64,000 nucleotides of DNA from Ciona savignyi (taxonomy: Eukaryota; Chordata; Ascidiacea; Phlebobranchia; Cionidae), in the NCBI GenBank assembly GCA_000149265.1, contig CH002014.1, forward strand, positions 52,170 to 116,169, in the 5' to 3' direction. Positions 1 to 12,361 of this stretch are shown piece after piece. The notes beneath the pieces were generated by a model that was not told the DNA's origin, did not search any database, and saw only the letters and a list, made by a program, of their open reading frames with translations. The position numbers and the translations under genes are program-made. Every line of letters starts with the position of its first letter. Positions within the stretch are counted from its first letter, which is position 1.

Positions 1-197
1 AGGGAATCTATGGTGGGCATCCTCGATTGTAACATAAAATGGTGTTTCTTTCCCATCTTATATTAAACTATTTTTTTTATGACAGCGAGGTGATTAAAAA
101 TACTCGTTTAGCATAAGTAAAACTGGTAGTAAAGGAAAAAAGCAACAAAACTGTACATCGTGGTTATTATCACACTATAGTTAAAATACATTAATTT

Positions 198-390
198 GGG
201 GGAAACTCAATGAAGGAAAATAGGTAAATACAGACGAAGGGCCACTACACACTAAAATGAAGAATACTTTGGGGTGTTGTCTGGGGTAAGAGTTCGAGTT
301 AGTTCGGGGGTTGATATAATTGCTGTGGGACAGGTTTACAATTGGATTTTCTAATTTTAGTAAAAAGCATTTTTCCTTCCTTACCACTTT
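198..390 (-). mobile_element. Diverged copy of the GGGAAAACTAAAA-type MITE
   Basis: It starts GGGGGAAACTCAATGAAGG, contains CTACACACTAAAATGAAGAA and ends TTTTAGTAAAAAGCATTTTTC followed by CCTTCC. The ends and their spacing match the inverted-repeat family seen at 31.2, 41.1, 45.7, 46.7 and 49.6 kb, but this copy is more diverged. Confidence 0.55.
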
Positions 391-849
391 CAATATTGTT
401 GCCCCGATTTTTTGAAAAAATACTAGCGAGACTAACTTACGGATTCAAAGCGTCAAATGGGATGATTTTTTTAGGATTCAAAATAAAAAGGAAAAAACAG
501 GCTTTGCAGACCCACGCTGATAACAGTCGCCACGTTTAAAGGGGCCCATAGCATTTGTAAAATCCACAGTTTTCCTTATTAGATTCTTTATTCTTGCTAT
601 GCCTGATGTTCCGTAGGTGAATATATTTCGATGAGTTTCGTCAGTTTTTATGTGGTAGTGATGTCGATTTATGTCTTTATGACCTTGAATTATTGACGCA
701 CTGTTAGGTCGATTTTAATAGCTATATTTTAATTGCAATTGTTAATCTTACACAATTTTTCTTTTAAAACATTGACCGTTTTTTAAAAGAATTGTTATAT
801 CTATCGGCCGTGTAACCATTTCACCTTCGCGTAACCATTTCACCTTCTG

Positions 850-1210
850 TTTTTTTACCGGGTTTAGTATTGAACCCATAATGGGCTCGTTGCTAAGACC
901 GTACAATTCTGTGTATGTATCGCCTGTGTTAACCATTCGGCCACACGACCGTACCGTTTTCAATTTTTTTACCGTGTCAAGTTTCGAACCCATGATGGGC
1001 TTGTCACCAGGACCGTTTTTTTGTATATAGGAGTCGGTATATGTATCGGTCGCGTTAAATATTCGGCCACACGACCGTACCTTTTTCAATTTTTTTACCG
1101 TGTCAAGTTTCGAACCCATGATGGGCTTGTCACCAGGACCGTTTTTTTTTGTATAGGAGTAGGTATATGTATCGGTCGTGTTAAATATTCGGCCACACGA
1201 CCGTACCGTT
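850..1210 (-). repeat. Three head-to-tail SINE family 1 copies, minus orientation
   Basis: Units occupy about 850-957, 959-1084 and 1085-1210. Read on the minus strand each has a tRNA-Ser-like head (GTGGCCGAAT), a middle GGTCCTGGTGACAAGCCC, a box-B-like GGTTCGAAAC and an A-rich tail. The two right-hand units share the rare variant TTAAATATTCGG instead of TTAACCATTCGG, so one was copied from the other in place with a 126-bp period. A 155-codon frame through them is an artefact of the repeat. Confidence 0.9.
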
Positions 1211-1390
1211 TTCAATTTCTGTTCCGTTAAAAACTTTGTATATTACTACATAGTAACACACCGTGGAATAATTCAACTTTAGAGTGCTACCGTTAGATGG
1301 CAACATAGAGCTAAATTATTTCATAATAATTTTTCTGTGATAACTACTGCTAGGTAGCGATACAGAGCCAAGTTTCATTATAATAATAAC

Positions 1391-1785
1391 CAACAGCTAA
1401 CTGTACGGCCTTGTGGCCGAATGGTTAACGCATATGTAGTTTTCAAAAAAAAAACGCTCTTGGTGACGAACACATCACTGGTTCGAAATCTAGCCTGGTA
1501 AAAAAACAAGAAAAAAACTAACAGCTAACTGTAACGTGACCGACACATTTACCAAATCACATGTAAAAACGGTCTTGGGGACGAGCTCATTATGGGTTCG
1601 AAACTAAGCCGGGTAAAAAAAAACATCAGCTAACTGTGCGATCTTGTGGACGAGTGGTTAACACGACCGATACATATACCAAATTATATACAAAGACAGT
1701 CTGTGCAGCGAGCCCATCATGGGATCAAAACCTAGTCCGGTAAAAAAATACAACAAAAAAAGAAACCATCAGCTAACTCCGAAAA
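1391..1785 (+). repeat. Three head-to-tail SINE family 1 copies separated by CAGCTAACTG, plus orientation
   Basis: Units begin near 1408, 1528 and 1637. Each is preceded by CAGCTAACTGT (about 1392, 1520, 1625) and the array is closed by CAGCTAACTC near 1770. Each ends in GGTAAAAAAA. The second unit has lost the tRNA-like head. The recurring spacer is either a target duplication or the junction of a tandem unit. Confidence 0.88.
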
Positions 1786-2300
1786 TTTCTAAGGAGATTA
1801 ATTCGAACATTTCTCTTAAAAGCGTCACTGAAACACGGCAGTTCGAAATTTCGTTATTATGTTGCAAGTTTGTATGACGTCACATTACGGAATTTCATGA
1901 CCAGGGGGCTGTGGTCCAAGTTAAACGAATTTATTATTTATGTCAGATTAATATAAAACATTTTAGGTATTTTATGTTATTTTTAGCAGAATATACTAGA
2001 ATGATATAACCTAGGGTTTTAAATTGTATTTCTTGTATACGCGATATCAATTTACGTTTATACATAAAAACTTGGTTTTTTGAAATAGTTTTGATAATAA
2101 CAAACACAATAATCGAACCGTGAAAGTTAGCTTAAAACCCAATAAGTTCTGTTTATGCGACTCACTTAAACAACATGTTTACTAGGCAAACTACGCCAAA
2201 AGCCAAACAGTTTACTCTCTCAGTAATGAATGCAAATTAACACAGACAATAGCCGTTTACCATTTTTTTACGCCGTTTACCATTCACTGTGGCTTATATT

Positions 2301-2445
2301 TTTTCTGTGACAATGTAAAATAATAGTACAATAATATAAAGTGTCTGTGATAATGTACAATAATATAAAGTGTCTGTGATAATGTACAGTAATATAAAGT
2401 TTCTGTTATAATGTAAATAATATAAAAGTCCTGTGATAATCTAAG
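2301..2445. repeat. Minisatellite, unit about 29 bp, five imperfect copies
   Basis: Units at 2301-2340 (longer), 2341-2369, 2370-2398, 2399-2427 and 2428-2445 follow the pattern GTGTCTGTGATAATGTACAA then TAATATAAA. It is purely AT-rich tandem sequence with no open frame. Confidence 0.85.
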
Positions 2446-4288
2446 TATAATTTACTTTTGTGTTACCAACATATCATTATCATTAACTTGCTTACTATTG
2501 CGTCATAATGAATGAGAAAGGCAACCCTTGTTGATATATCGTGCGTATGACGTCATAAGGTTCACGTGCTTCTGACAACAAACGACGCAAAATAAGCATT
2601 GCAACGTAATAATGACACGACGTTAACAGTTTCAAAGTCCGACTTATTTTCTACCCTCTAAGGTAGTAAGTATTATGACGTTATTATGCTATATTATGTG
2701 AAATCAGTCCAGTGGGTTAAAAAAATAGACTGTGACGTCATAACCAGTTATTCGTCACATTCTGGGTGGTTTGTTAGGTGACAAAGGCGGTTTGTAATCT
2801 TGCTGAAAAATTCAAAAAATGCCTTTGAATTTAAACCTGTTTTTTCGATGATTTCAATGGAAAAATACGTGAAAGATTTTGAAAGAATTTCATGATTAAC
2901 ATTTTTACTACGCGGCTGAAAAGCTGAGTCATATGATTTAAAATTTTGTGTTTTTAAGTTTTTTGTGTGTCATAATTAGGAGGGGACCAGCTTAGTTAAT
3001 TTAGTACGACTAGTTGTGACGTAACAAGGAGAATATTCTGTAATTACTAAAGGGCAACTACACCATTTTTTGCTAGTACCTAGATAAAAGTGCTGGCAAT
3101 CTAGTACTAGTTGTTGATTGATAATATAAACAGATCCAAATCACTTGTTGCAATTGTTGGGAGAAAACAAATAAAAAAGGGATGTCGAACATAATTTCAA
3201 TGTCAAGTTCGTCATATACCTTGATGAGGGGTAGTACTGAGAACTTGAAGGCTAGAGGCAAATATTTCTGAACTAACATAGCGCTACAAACCACAACTAT
3301 TGGAGATTTCTATCTCACTGACGTCATTTCTCCCTCTTGATTACGTAGCTATTACGTCATCGAGATTCCATAGGCGACTGGCGAGTGTCACGTTATAGGA
3401 AGCGACGTCGGAATTTCGAAAATTAACTTGGATTGAATTATCTTACTCGTTTACCGGCTGTTTCGGCTTGATAGCTTTAGATCACAATGTACTGTGACCG
3501 CATCTGACAATATTGATGCAATCAAGTGAGACAAATGTACATTCTTGACTGTTCAGAGCGTTTACTGAGTTTGGTTGGTAGAGAAATGAGTGAGAACCCT
3601 CTTTGAAGATTGAAAGAGATTGATCTGAACTTTGTTGTACATTTTGTTTAAAAGCCCAGTCAACAAAACTATATTTTGAAGGTTTCTTAGGTGCATATGT
3701 GCTACAAAAATAAAAAATGTTTATTTTGAAAACGACAAAAATCTGAACTAATTTCCTATTCGTATCATCTGAGACCTTTCAAAACAACCATGAAATTACA
3801 GGTTATTGCAGATCACTACATATCACAGGTTACTACAGGACATTAAAGTGACAGGTTGACAGGGTTATTACAGGTCAAGAGTGGAATGTATCAGAGACAG
3901 CATCTGGTAAGCTGGAAGTGGAAAACAAGACTTAATTAATATCTCCAGACTTCGCCTTGTAATCTAAACACCGTGGTCTCTTTTATGCGGAACTGCTTAT
4001 TAAACCTGGAGTTGTGTATTTGAGGCAACCTTTATTGTCTTTTGAATTAAAATTGCTATTTCCAAAGCAAGAAGCGGTCGGCGGTGAAAGTCTACCCACC
4101 TTTAATTAAAAGTGTTGCAATCAAATTTATTGAGAAAGTAAAAAACAATGGACTACAATTCAAAGAAAATACGTCACAGTAGGACTACAATGGCGGTTGT
4201 GTTGATCTGTTACGTTAATACAACTTTTGATGACGCATTTAATTTAGTTCATATCATTAGGTGTGGGGTGATTAAGCACTTTTTAAAC

Positions 4289-4736
4289 CAGGGGTGGGCA
4301 ATTTCTCTAGTCAGCGGGCCAGATGTGAAAAAAATGAAGTCCTTGGCGGGCCGGATTATTAGATAATTAATATTCAATATCTTAACAACATATTTATTCA
4401 CCAATGCAAGAAAGAAATTTATAAATCATGCTTAAAGTTACAAAAACTTTACAAAAAAATTAAGACCAAAAAAACACATAAAGAATTTATCATAATGTAC
4501 TCAAAGTGTACTCTAAACAATAAGATATTTGTGGTCGATTAAAGTTGTAAACAAGTTGTTTAAACTCGGGCTGTAAGTTTGTTAATACGTCGGACCATCT
4601 ACAGAAGATGGTTAGATATAGACAGCGGGCCGGACCTGGGCCACATTGCAGGTTATAGTTAGATACATTCCGAGGGCCGGTCAAAATCCCTTCACGGGCC
4701 GGACCCGGCCCGCGGGCCGTATGTTGCCCACCCCTG
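4289..4736. mobile_element. hAT-type MITE with perfect 8-bp target duplication
   Basis: Termini are CAGGGGTGGGCAA and TTGCCCACCCCTG, the usual hAT inverted repeat. They are flanked by identical TTTTAAAC at 4281-4288 and 4737-4744. Subterminal GGGCCGG/CCGGCCC motifs recur at both ends. At 448 bp with no transposase frame it is non-autonomous. Confidence 0.95.
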
Positions 4737-6744
4737 TTTTAAACCCATGGATTGTGTTTATATGAGCCAATGCTGCTTGGATCAATTTAAAGTAGGGTAA
4801 AACAGGGTCATCGATGGGTTTTGCATTTCGGAATAGCTGGTTGTGCGTTTGACTGTCTGGTGACGGTACCAAAACCAACCGATTGGTCCACTGTTTAAAG
4901 TAGTGTTTGTAAAACCCTTTCCATTGGTAACATATCCGTTTTTAAACTAAACGTATTCGACCATTGTACAGTACAAGTGTCCCTCCTGTTGGCACACAGG
5001 AAATTATCCACACACCCCCAACACATTGTTAGTACGCTCAACTAAACACATAACGACCATCTGCCCAAATACAGCTCTAAGACAGAATGGAATTTTACGG
5101 AAATCAAACTGAAAACGGAAATACCTAGAATACAGGAGCGTCTGGTTTACGTTAAATTTAGCCAAACGCTTTCTAACAATGCTTATAACTGTTACTTTAA
5201 CGGTATATATTTCAGACGGTCAAACTTTACAATAATTTAGTTCTTTTTATCAGAAATTTACCTTAAAAAACAAATTGTGTTGGACAAATTTTCAGGAACC
5301 CACAACGAATGCAGGAGACGTTTAATTATGGCCGATTGTTGCAACATAACCCGATTATTGCGATTTAAACACTTATAAAGTGCGACAAGTTAATTTTTGT
5401 CGATTATCATCAGACACACTTGAGGTTGTGACGTCAGCAAGGATTTATTGTGAAGTGTAATGTCTGAACCCGTATACGACGAATTTTATCCCGGAAACAA
5501 TAAGAAAATGATTCGAACAGACTAAACAGGACATAGGAGTGTGTAGTGGTATACGAACTATCCTTAGACCACCTTATTACTCATTTGAGTTCACATGGAA
5601 TCAGTAAAAGTGGCCTACGGGGTCGAAATCGGTGGGGGTGGTGGGTTAAGCGGGCTTGATATAGGTCGTTTTGAAATGTGGCGCAAAACGGCCGTGGGTG
5701 ATGCGCTTATCCAGTGCTTTTAAGAAACTCGGTAACTGCGCAAGTGGAAGCTATATCGGAATTCTAATTGTGATGTAATAAACGTGTCGACTATCCCATT
5801 GTTAAGTCACTTATTTAACAATTAAACGTAGGTTCGGCATCCGATAGCTTCAAAGTGGTGTAGGGAAGCCGGTTACCTCAAATTTTATCTCATTATACCA
5901 CCTGGCCTGCTATTTGGTGTTCTGGTATTTAAAACTGTGTAGAGACGTAGAAAAAGTAAACTATTGAAAAGAAAAAAAGTGTCTATTTGGTTAATAATGA
6001 AACAGTGAAAAAAAATTAAAAAATTTAATGACATGGTGTGTCGTATAAATCGGTCAAAACAACATTCCTATCTAATTAAACGTCGAATTTAAATCTCGCA
6101 GTTATTATTACGATGGTTTTCTAAATGCGGTACTTTAATTTCGGTTCTTTACGTGTTTCGAAACATAATTAAGTCAATTTGAAAAAAACACCAACAGAAA
6201 TTCGTTTTGAAGGTTTAATATTACTACGGACAAAGAATTGGCGAATTGTGGTGTTTTAACTCACCGCGCATTCAAATCCTGGGGAGAAACACTATTACAT
6301 TACCCTAAATCTCGAGTGGTGGCGCTGTTAAGGCAAATTTGAAAAACAACTACGTGGATCGAGATTTTCGGGGAACTCGGCCGGGTCAACAGTCCTCGGA
6401 ACCCGGTGGGGAACCATATTCCCATCGAAGTGATAAATCACCATTCCTCGCATAGTTAGATCGTGAGGCTGTGACATCATAGGCTCATTTGTTACAACAC
6501 AACACCTGGCAGAAAACAGAATGACCTGACTCTAAATTATGGCGGGTTAATTGCAGCAAACGCAACGGGCGAAATTACTGAAGGTGGTAAAACAGTCATT
6601 ACCTGGCGCCTTTTACAGCCGCGCTAATAACGACTATATTGGCTCATTTAAACTTCATAAATAAGCCCATCTCTGAAGTCAGAGTGTGTTATTTTTACGA
6701 GGTATGAAATGGTCACAGAGATAGGCAGTTATGCGCAAAAGTTT

Positions 6745-6924
6745 ACATTCCTAGGGATTCGAGATGCAGCTGCGAAATCCTAAGCGACATAAAAGCAAAA
6801 TTTTGGTCGGAACAGGCCATTCTCGAATTTAGATATTTCCGTATCTCCTTTTTTGGTAAAATTGGCGGCATTCCTCTCCCAATTCGGCAAGACAGGGGCG
6901 ACTGTGACGTTTCAAAACATTCCA
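6745..6924 (+). promoter_or_regulatory. Two TEAD-type sites upstream of CCN
   Basis: ACATTCCT at 6745-6752 and ACATTCCA at 6917-6924 both match the TEAD consensus RCATTCCW. They lie about 350 and 180 bases before the inferred start. Just downstream, TTACGTCA (6929-6936) resembles a CREB/ATF half-palindrome. Vertebrate CTGF and CYR61 are classical YAP/TEAD targets with promoter-proximal sites of the same sequence, so function here is plausible but inferred. Confidence 0.5.
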
Positions 6925-7066
6925 TTCTTACGTCACAATCATAGTTATTCTCTCACTTTCCGCGTCTCCCTCTCCTCCCAGACTCTCTCTTCCTATCTCT
7001 CAAGCGGCGGGTGCCTTCTTCTGTCTCGCTCGCTATCACGGACAGGCGAAAACTATTCTCGAACGC

Positions 7067-7103
7067 CATAAAAACAGGAGACCCGACAAACGCGCTTCAT
7101 TCT
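7067..7103 (+). promoter_or_regulatory. CCN core promoter: TATA-like box and initiator
   Basis: CATAAAAA at 7067-7074 lies about 30 bases before TCATTCT at 7097-7103, a match to the initiator consensus YYANWYY with its A at 7099. The spacing is canonical for a TATA/Inr promoter. A start at 7099 gives a 147-base 5' leader without an intron before the ATG at 7246. The start is inferred, not measured. Confidence 0.55.
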
Positions 7104-7245
7104 ACTCCAGACAAGTGCACGCGAAGCTGTCTCAGTCTTAGCGGCAAGAAAACTTGATATTACTTCAGACTTTGAAGATACCAGTGGATTTACTTTCGAC
7201 ATCTGACCATCTAGTCAGTTAACAAGTTTCAGAAACTCGATAAAA

Positions 7246-10200
7246 ATGATTTCAACCAACAGCTATCTTTGCGTTTTAACTGTCATCGTCTATTTGGCAA
7301 CGGTGAGTTGAAAATATTACAAAATAGCTTTTTTATTGTGATGCCAGAAGGTGTTTATTACCGCGCAGTTATGATTTCGAAAATCGATTAATGATTAGCA
7401 GCGTAGTCTATTGTTCCGAGCTATTTTGGGCGTCGACTTTGTTTGCCTTTTGCACCCTCTGCGTTGGATACCGTTCACGTTGTTAAGTTAACTTTCTAGT
7501 TAATGTACTTAACCTTCCAAGTTGCGAGGCCGCGAGCGTTCGCTGACAAACATGTACGTAACAAGTGCACGATTGTCGCATCACAAGGACACGTTTCTCG
7601 CATACCATAATATTCGAGCGAATTAACGCGACAAAGACACCTTTTCTAATTTTAGAATAGTCGGACAAAGTCATTATTGTGACACAAACACGTGACAAAG
7701 AGGACAAAACCAAGGGATCGTGGGACTATGTGAAAAGGTTCTTGGGGGTGTGGGGGCTAAATACAGCAAAATCGATCCAATTATATTTTGGGAAATTGCA
7801 ATTTATTATTAATCTTGCGTTCCAGTTACGGAAATGTCTTAAGTTAATGAGGCAATAAACCTTACAAAGTTGATAATGCGTGACTAGGGTTAATACGTTA
7901 ATGATATATCGATGACAAGAAATGTTGTAAACGAAGGTAAAATCAACAAAATTCCGATAGAGTTTTGCGAACTGTCAAATGATGATGTAGCCTCGTGGTC
8001 GGGAGGTATGTGGTTGCGGGGTTGGAATTCGGACTGGTTGCCCGAGGTAGTAGCCGCTTGATTCGAAAAGTTATTTACGCTTCAAGTTCGCGACCAGACA
8101 GGAAGCGCACGGCGGCATCTCGCGTGTTGAGCGGCGGCTCTGTGACCGAACAATCGCCGAGTTGATAACGTGTAACGTCGATGAAGGATATTAGAACAAC
8201 GCAACGATTTGAGTGGGTCGCGATGAAACGATACACATGTTTCGATAACTATATCACGAATTTCTAATATTTTGTGTTTTTCACATATCTTGATCAAACA
8301 ATTAAGCGGTTGTACGAAATCCACTAAAGCTTAATATAACCTTTTCTGATCCATCCACAGACTTCGTCAGCCGGTCAAATCCGTGCCATGACTACTGAAT
8401 CTCCTGAATGCCGACGAAAATGCGCGAACTGCCCGCCGACCCCCGTATGCCCAGTCGGGGTGAGTCTTATACCGGGCGAGTGTGGGTGCTGCAAGCAGTG
8501 CGCCAGGCAACTGGATGAAACCTGCAACGACCAAATGCTCTGCGACCCCCACAGGAACTTATACTGCGCCTATTCAGACGTGGACCAACGTGAAGGGAGA
8601 TGTGTAGGTAAGGGATACATGCAATATCTCGTATGATTTACAAATCAACAATTGTTCATCTTTAAATTTTATTAAATACCAATATCCAAACTGTTTTTTT
8701 GGCTAAAAACTTAAGTTAGTTCAACTTTCTTTAAAATGTATTGATAAGCATACATAACTGCCCACAAAATCAAATCATATTTGGGCATACACAAAAACTC
8801 AACAGTATCTTGTATTTAGTGATAAAAGTAGCAAAGTTGTTTGGCAGTACACCCGTTATGGATTGCGTTGTAACTGTTGGTTTATATTACGTTTCTAGTA
8901 CACATAGGTTTTCAACATAAACAGTTCTAGAAAAGGAATAATTAAAATCTAGGGTTACACGATACAACTCCAGCTCTACTTTTAAACATTCATTTCGAAC
9001 AATGGCTATTGTTTCGTGTTGAAACGTGACCGCGTTAAAAAATAGAGCTGCTCAGGTATTTGAATGTACGCGTGTTTGCTACACAGTTGTTTTCCATTAA
9101 ACACACTTCAAGCCGCATTTGCTGTAGTGAAGTCCTAAGGTCATACTAATAAAGTAAATGTTTAAAATATTTCCAATCTTAGTCACGCTCTTCCGTATTT
9201 TTAAACACACATGGTCGCTGATAGTGGATTTTAGCTGTGGATACTTGTGTCAAAGCTTAGAAATACTTAAACCAACATTTCTAAATCGGTTCCTCCTTTT
9301 CACAGCCAAGCCAGGCCGAGCATGTCTGTCAAGCGGTCACACTTACGTGAACGGAGAGTCCTTTCTCATTGGTTGCAAAGTAAAATGTACCTGTATGGAC
9401 GGAGTGCTAGCTTGTGAGAACAACTGCCCAGTAACCATCACTGCTTCTGCTCCCAAGGTGAGCGCACAATAACAATTGCCAACGTCACAATGTGCTATAT
9501 TTGACAATACTACTAGCCAATCTAATAAATTAATTTGTTTTTAACTCCTTGTTAACGTCATAATAATTTATATTTGATACCAATATCACCCAGTCTAAAT
9601 TACAAATTGAACTAGTTTTTAACTCTATCTTTTTAAATTAAATTAAATCGGGTTATTTGAAGAAGTATTTTGAACGCAATTGTATTAAGAGCATACAAGC
9701 TACCAACTAATTGTGGTTTAACACCTGAGTTTTGAAGTACATAGTACAGCTAAACATCAATTTGTTAAACAAGACTATCATGTGTGCTAAAACCAAAGCG
9801 TTCATAGCGTTAACGTCATTTTCACACAGAACTGCCGACATCCACAACTGGTAAAGCGACCTAACCAGTGCTGTTCCGAGTGGATCTGCAGCGGTGCGTC
9901 CTTGAATAACAACACAACACTCCCCCGACCAGCACCGTCCAATCAACAGACCAGGAGACGGCTTCATCCTAATGCTTTCAGGCCAAGAATTATTGCAATG
10001 GGTAGGTTATTGAGCAATTTTGAGTTTTAGAATAAAAACTGTGGTATGTCATCCGCGAAAATGGACCGACTGGTAGCGGGTCTAAGTTGCGTGTTAAAGT
10101 GCGGGATTAACTGAAGAGGGGGTCGATTTATCGCGACCAACGCAGCGTGTTTTCGACAAAAAGTGGGCTTTAAACCGCCTTTCTCGCTAAGCCTGTATTC

Positions 10201-11523
10201 GCTCTGCATGTGGTGATTGCCGAGATTGAGATGTGGATTCCGCGGTCATCTGAGATAACAAAGCCTGCCTTGTTGATAAGAACTCTCCGAATCTGAGTAT
10301 CATACAGGGTCGGTATCTTAGGTATGCCGTCGTCCGAGATTATTATTGTTATTACGGTCTGCCGCACCCTTTATCGCGAGCGTTGAACTGTGACGCAATA
10401 GAACCGTCTGTCACGAAACATAAGTTCGACGGAATGTGTTAGAAGCCGCATTGTTTACGACATAATTACTAACCGCGACTGTATAACAATCTAGAACATA
10501 ACCAGGCACGAAAACCGTGCGCAGCTGACAGCGACGGTAAATTCCAGAAGTGATTCGGCAAAATAAAGAAGATTTATCCTTCTATGACGTTGTTATCAGC
10601 TAAAATAGCGCGATGCGTCAGACCAAATAAGGGCATTATACGCGGGGAGCCGCAGGCGAAGTGCATCGATGTACTTGGTGTTTAAGTTTTCATACATCGA
10701 GGTGACTACGATACTCTAAATATGTCCTAAGAAATCGACCGCAGCGGCGGCTGTACCTACGTGCTCAAACCAGTTATGTTATTCACGCGTCGAGTTAGGG
10801 TTGAGAGCTTTAACTCAATCTTTTTATTTTTGTCTCCAGCAGCGAACCGCCGAACGCCTATCTCCATCACCGTACGGGCCAAGGACAAGTGTAATGTGCA
10901 GACAACTGAATGGTCGGCGTGCTCCAAGACCTGCGGCTGGGGGGTATCCGAGAGGGTCACCAACGATAACAAAGCCTGCAAACTCCGCAAGCAATCCAGA
11001 CTCTGTCAAATCCGACCTTGCAGTGCCAACTTCGCAGATAACATTAAGGTGAGGACAAACCACCGTGTATTCTAGGAATGTGGGCAATACCGAACAGATA
11101 AAACCCTTCTCAATTTAAGCTCTGCACTTGTGATAACAATTGCCTCTCCTTTACAATTCAAACAATCCAGTTACGAAGTGTGTACCGTATAATGATCAAA
11201 TGACTAATATCGTCTATTTTAATCTGCAGCGTGGAAAGAAATGCATCCGCACCGTGAAAGCTCAGCGACGAGTCCAATATTCCTTCTCCGGGTGCCAGAG
11301 CAAGGTGTACACCCCCAAATACTGCGGCGAGTGCGTGGATGGCAGGTGCTGCACGCCCAAAGAAACCGTCACCCGACCCGTCAAGTTCACCTGCGACGGC
11401 GGTTTCAAGTTCAAGAAGCGGATGATGGTCATCAAGTCGTGCTCGTGCCACCGGAAGTGCTTCGGATCGGACAACGACTTCTTCTCCTACCGACGGATGG
11501 GAGGTGACACCTGGCAAGAATGA
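7246..11523 (+). CDS. CCN: CCN-family matricellular growth regulator (CTGF/CYR61/NOV type), complete, 6 coding exons
   Basis: Exons 7246-7302, 8361-8607, 9306-9457, 9830-10001, 10840-11048 and 11230-11523 join in phase through GT/AG sites to 376 residues ending in TGA. All four CCN modules are present in order. A 19-residue hydrophobic leader fills exon 1, starting at ATG in CAAAATG-like context. The IGFBP module in exon 2 carries CGCCKQC. VWC is split over exons 3 and 4 and ends in CCSEWIC. TSP1 in exon 5 carries WSACSKTCGWG and ends QSRLCQIRPC. The C-terminal cystine knot in exon 6 carries YCGECVDGRCCTP and KSCSCHRKC. Members of this family are secreted and bind integrins, proteoglycans and growth factors. 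Length matches vertebrate CCN1/CCN2. The four modules make it a CCN1/2/3/5-like gene in structure, but I cannot assign it to one vertebrate paralogue. Introns are 1058, 698, 372, 838 and 181 bases; the third interrupts VWC. Confidence 0.97.
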
Positions 11524-12320
11524 GGGGCGATCGGCGCATAAGGGGTTTCCCCTTTACCAAGACCGGATGACCGCGAAACGAGGGTGCAGTGACGTCATCG
11601 CCATTACGTCATGATGACGTTTAAACGACAACCATTGGTTGTAGAATCGAGAAACTTCTGTCCACTAAAGTCAACAGACTCCTCTCAGGATAATAGAAGA
11701 GCTCCGCAATCGTGTGGGCTCACGAACTCTAAAGTAGATTTAGCTATTTTGTGTTTGACGTAACAATGTCGATAACGTGGCCAACTTTCTAATTTGTGCG
11801 ACATTCCAAATATTTTGGACCAACCGTCATTCTAAACCTTTTAGTCACATGTTCGCGTGCGAACTTCATTTCCAATGCCAGTGCTTTCATCAGATTTGAT
11901 TGACTGAATCCAAACAAAGGATTATCTGGGTTCAGCCTTAAAATTGGAAACACTGAACCGACCGCATTTATTTTTGGTTGTTTTTTTAAGTTGTCAAAAG
12001 TTGGCCACGATTTTATTGCAGTTTTTTTTCTTTTTCTTATAACGCCCTCTTAACGCTGTGACGACGCCAACTTCGGCGATTTGTTTATAACTTGATGAAC
12101 CTGCCTTGTGCAGCAACTGTAGCTCCGACTTACACATTTCAAATGTGCTCCTTGTAGTTGTGGGAAGTTTAACGTTAAAATTAAAACTACTTTTCGACTT
12201 TGTAGAGTTTTTCAATGTTTTCTGTCGATTTCTATTGTTTTGTGCCTCCTATTTATTGTACTTCATTTTATTACAACATATTTTTATACTGTCATTTTCA
12301 ATGTAAGAAATAAAAAAGGC
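11524..12320 (+). other. Inferred CCN 3' untranslated region
   Basis: The stop codon at 11521-11523 is followed by AT-rich sequence with no good open frame. A consensus AATAAA is at 12309-12314, giving a 3' UTR of about 0.8 kb. TATTTATTTTT-like stretches near 11964 could be AU-rich instability elements, which fits an immediate-early-type gene. This is inference from signals only. Confidence 0.4.
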
Positions 12321-12361
12321 AAAACTGCCAGAAAAGAAAGTATATTTGTGCTAAATTCGTA

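Larger units (their letters stand above)
1..6700. other. Repeat-rich stretch upstream of CCN without a recognisable gene
   Basis: Apart from the MITE, SINE arrays, minisatellite and hAT element listed separately, this is AT-rich sequence with only short shadow frames. TGACGTCA-type palindromes recur near 1877, 2550, 2733, 3319 and 5431. I see no exon with family-level support. Confidence 0.6.

Noticed and set aside
748-1215. 155-codon minus-strand frame with internal repeats
   Set aside because: It is read-through of three tandem SINE copies; the repeated peptide follows the repeat period and has no protein family features.
9158-9472. 104-codon plus-strand frame as a separate gene
   Set aside because: Only 9306-9457 is coding, as CCN exon 3; the upstream part is intron.
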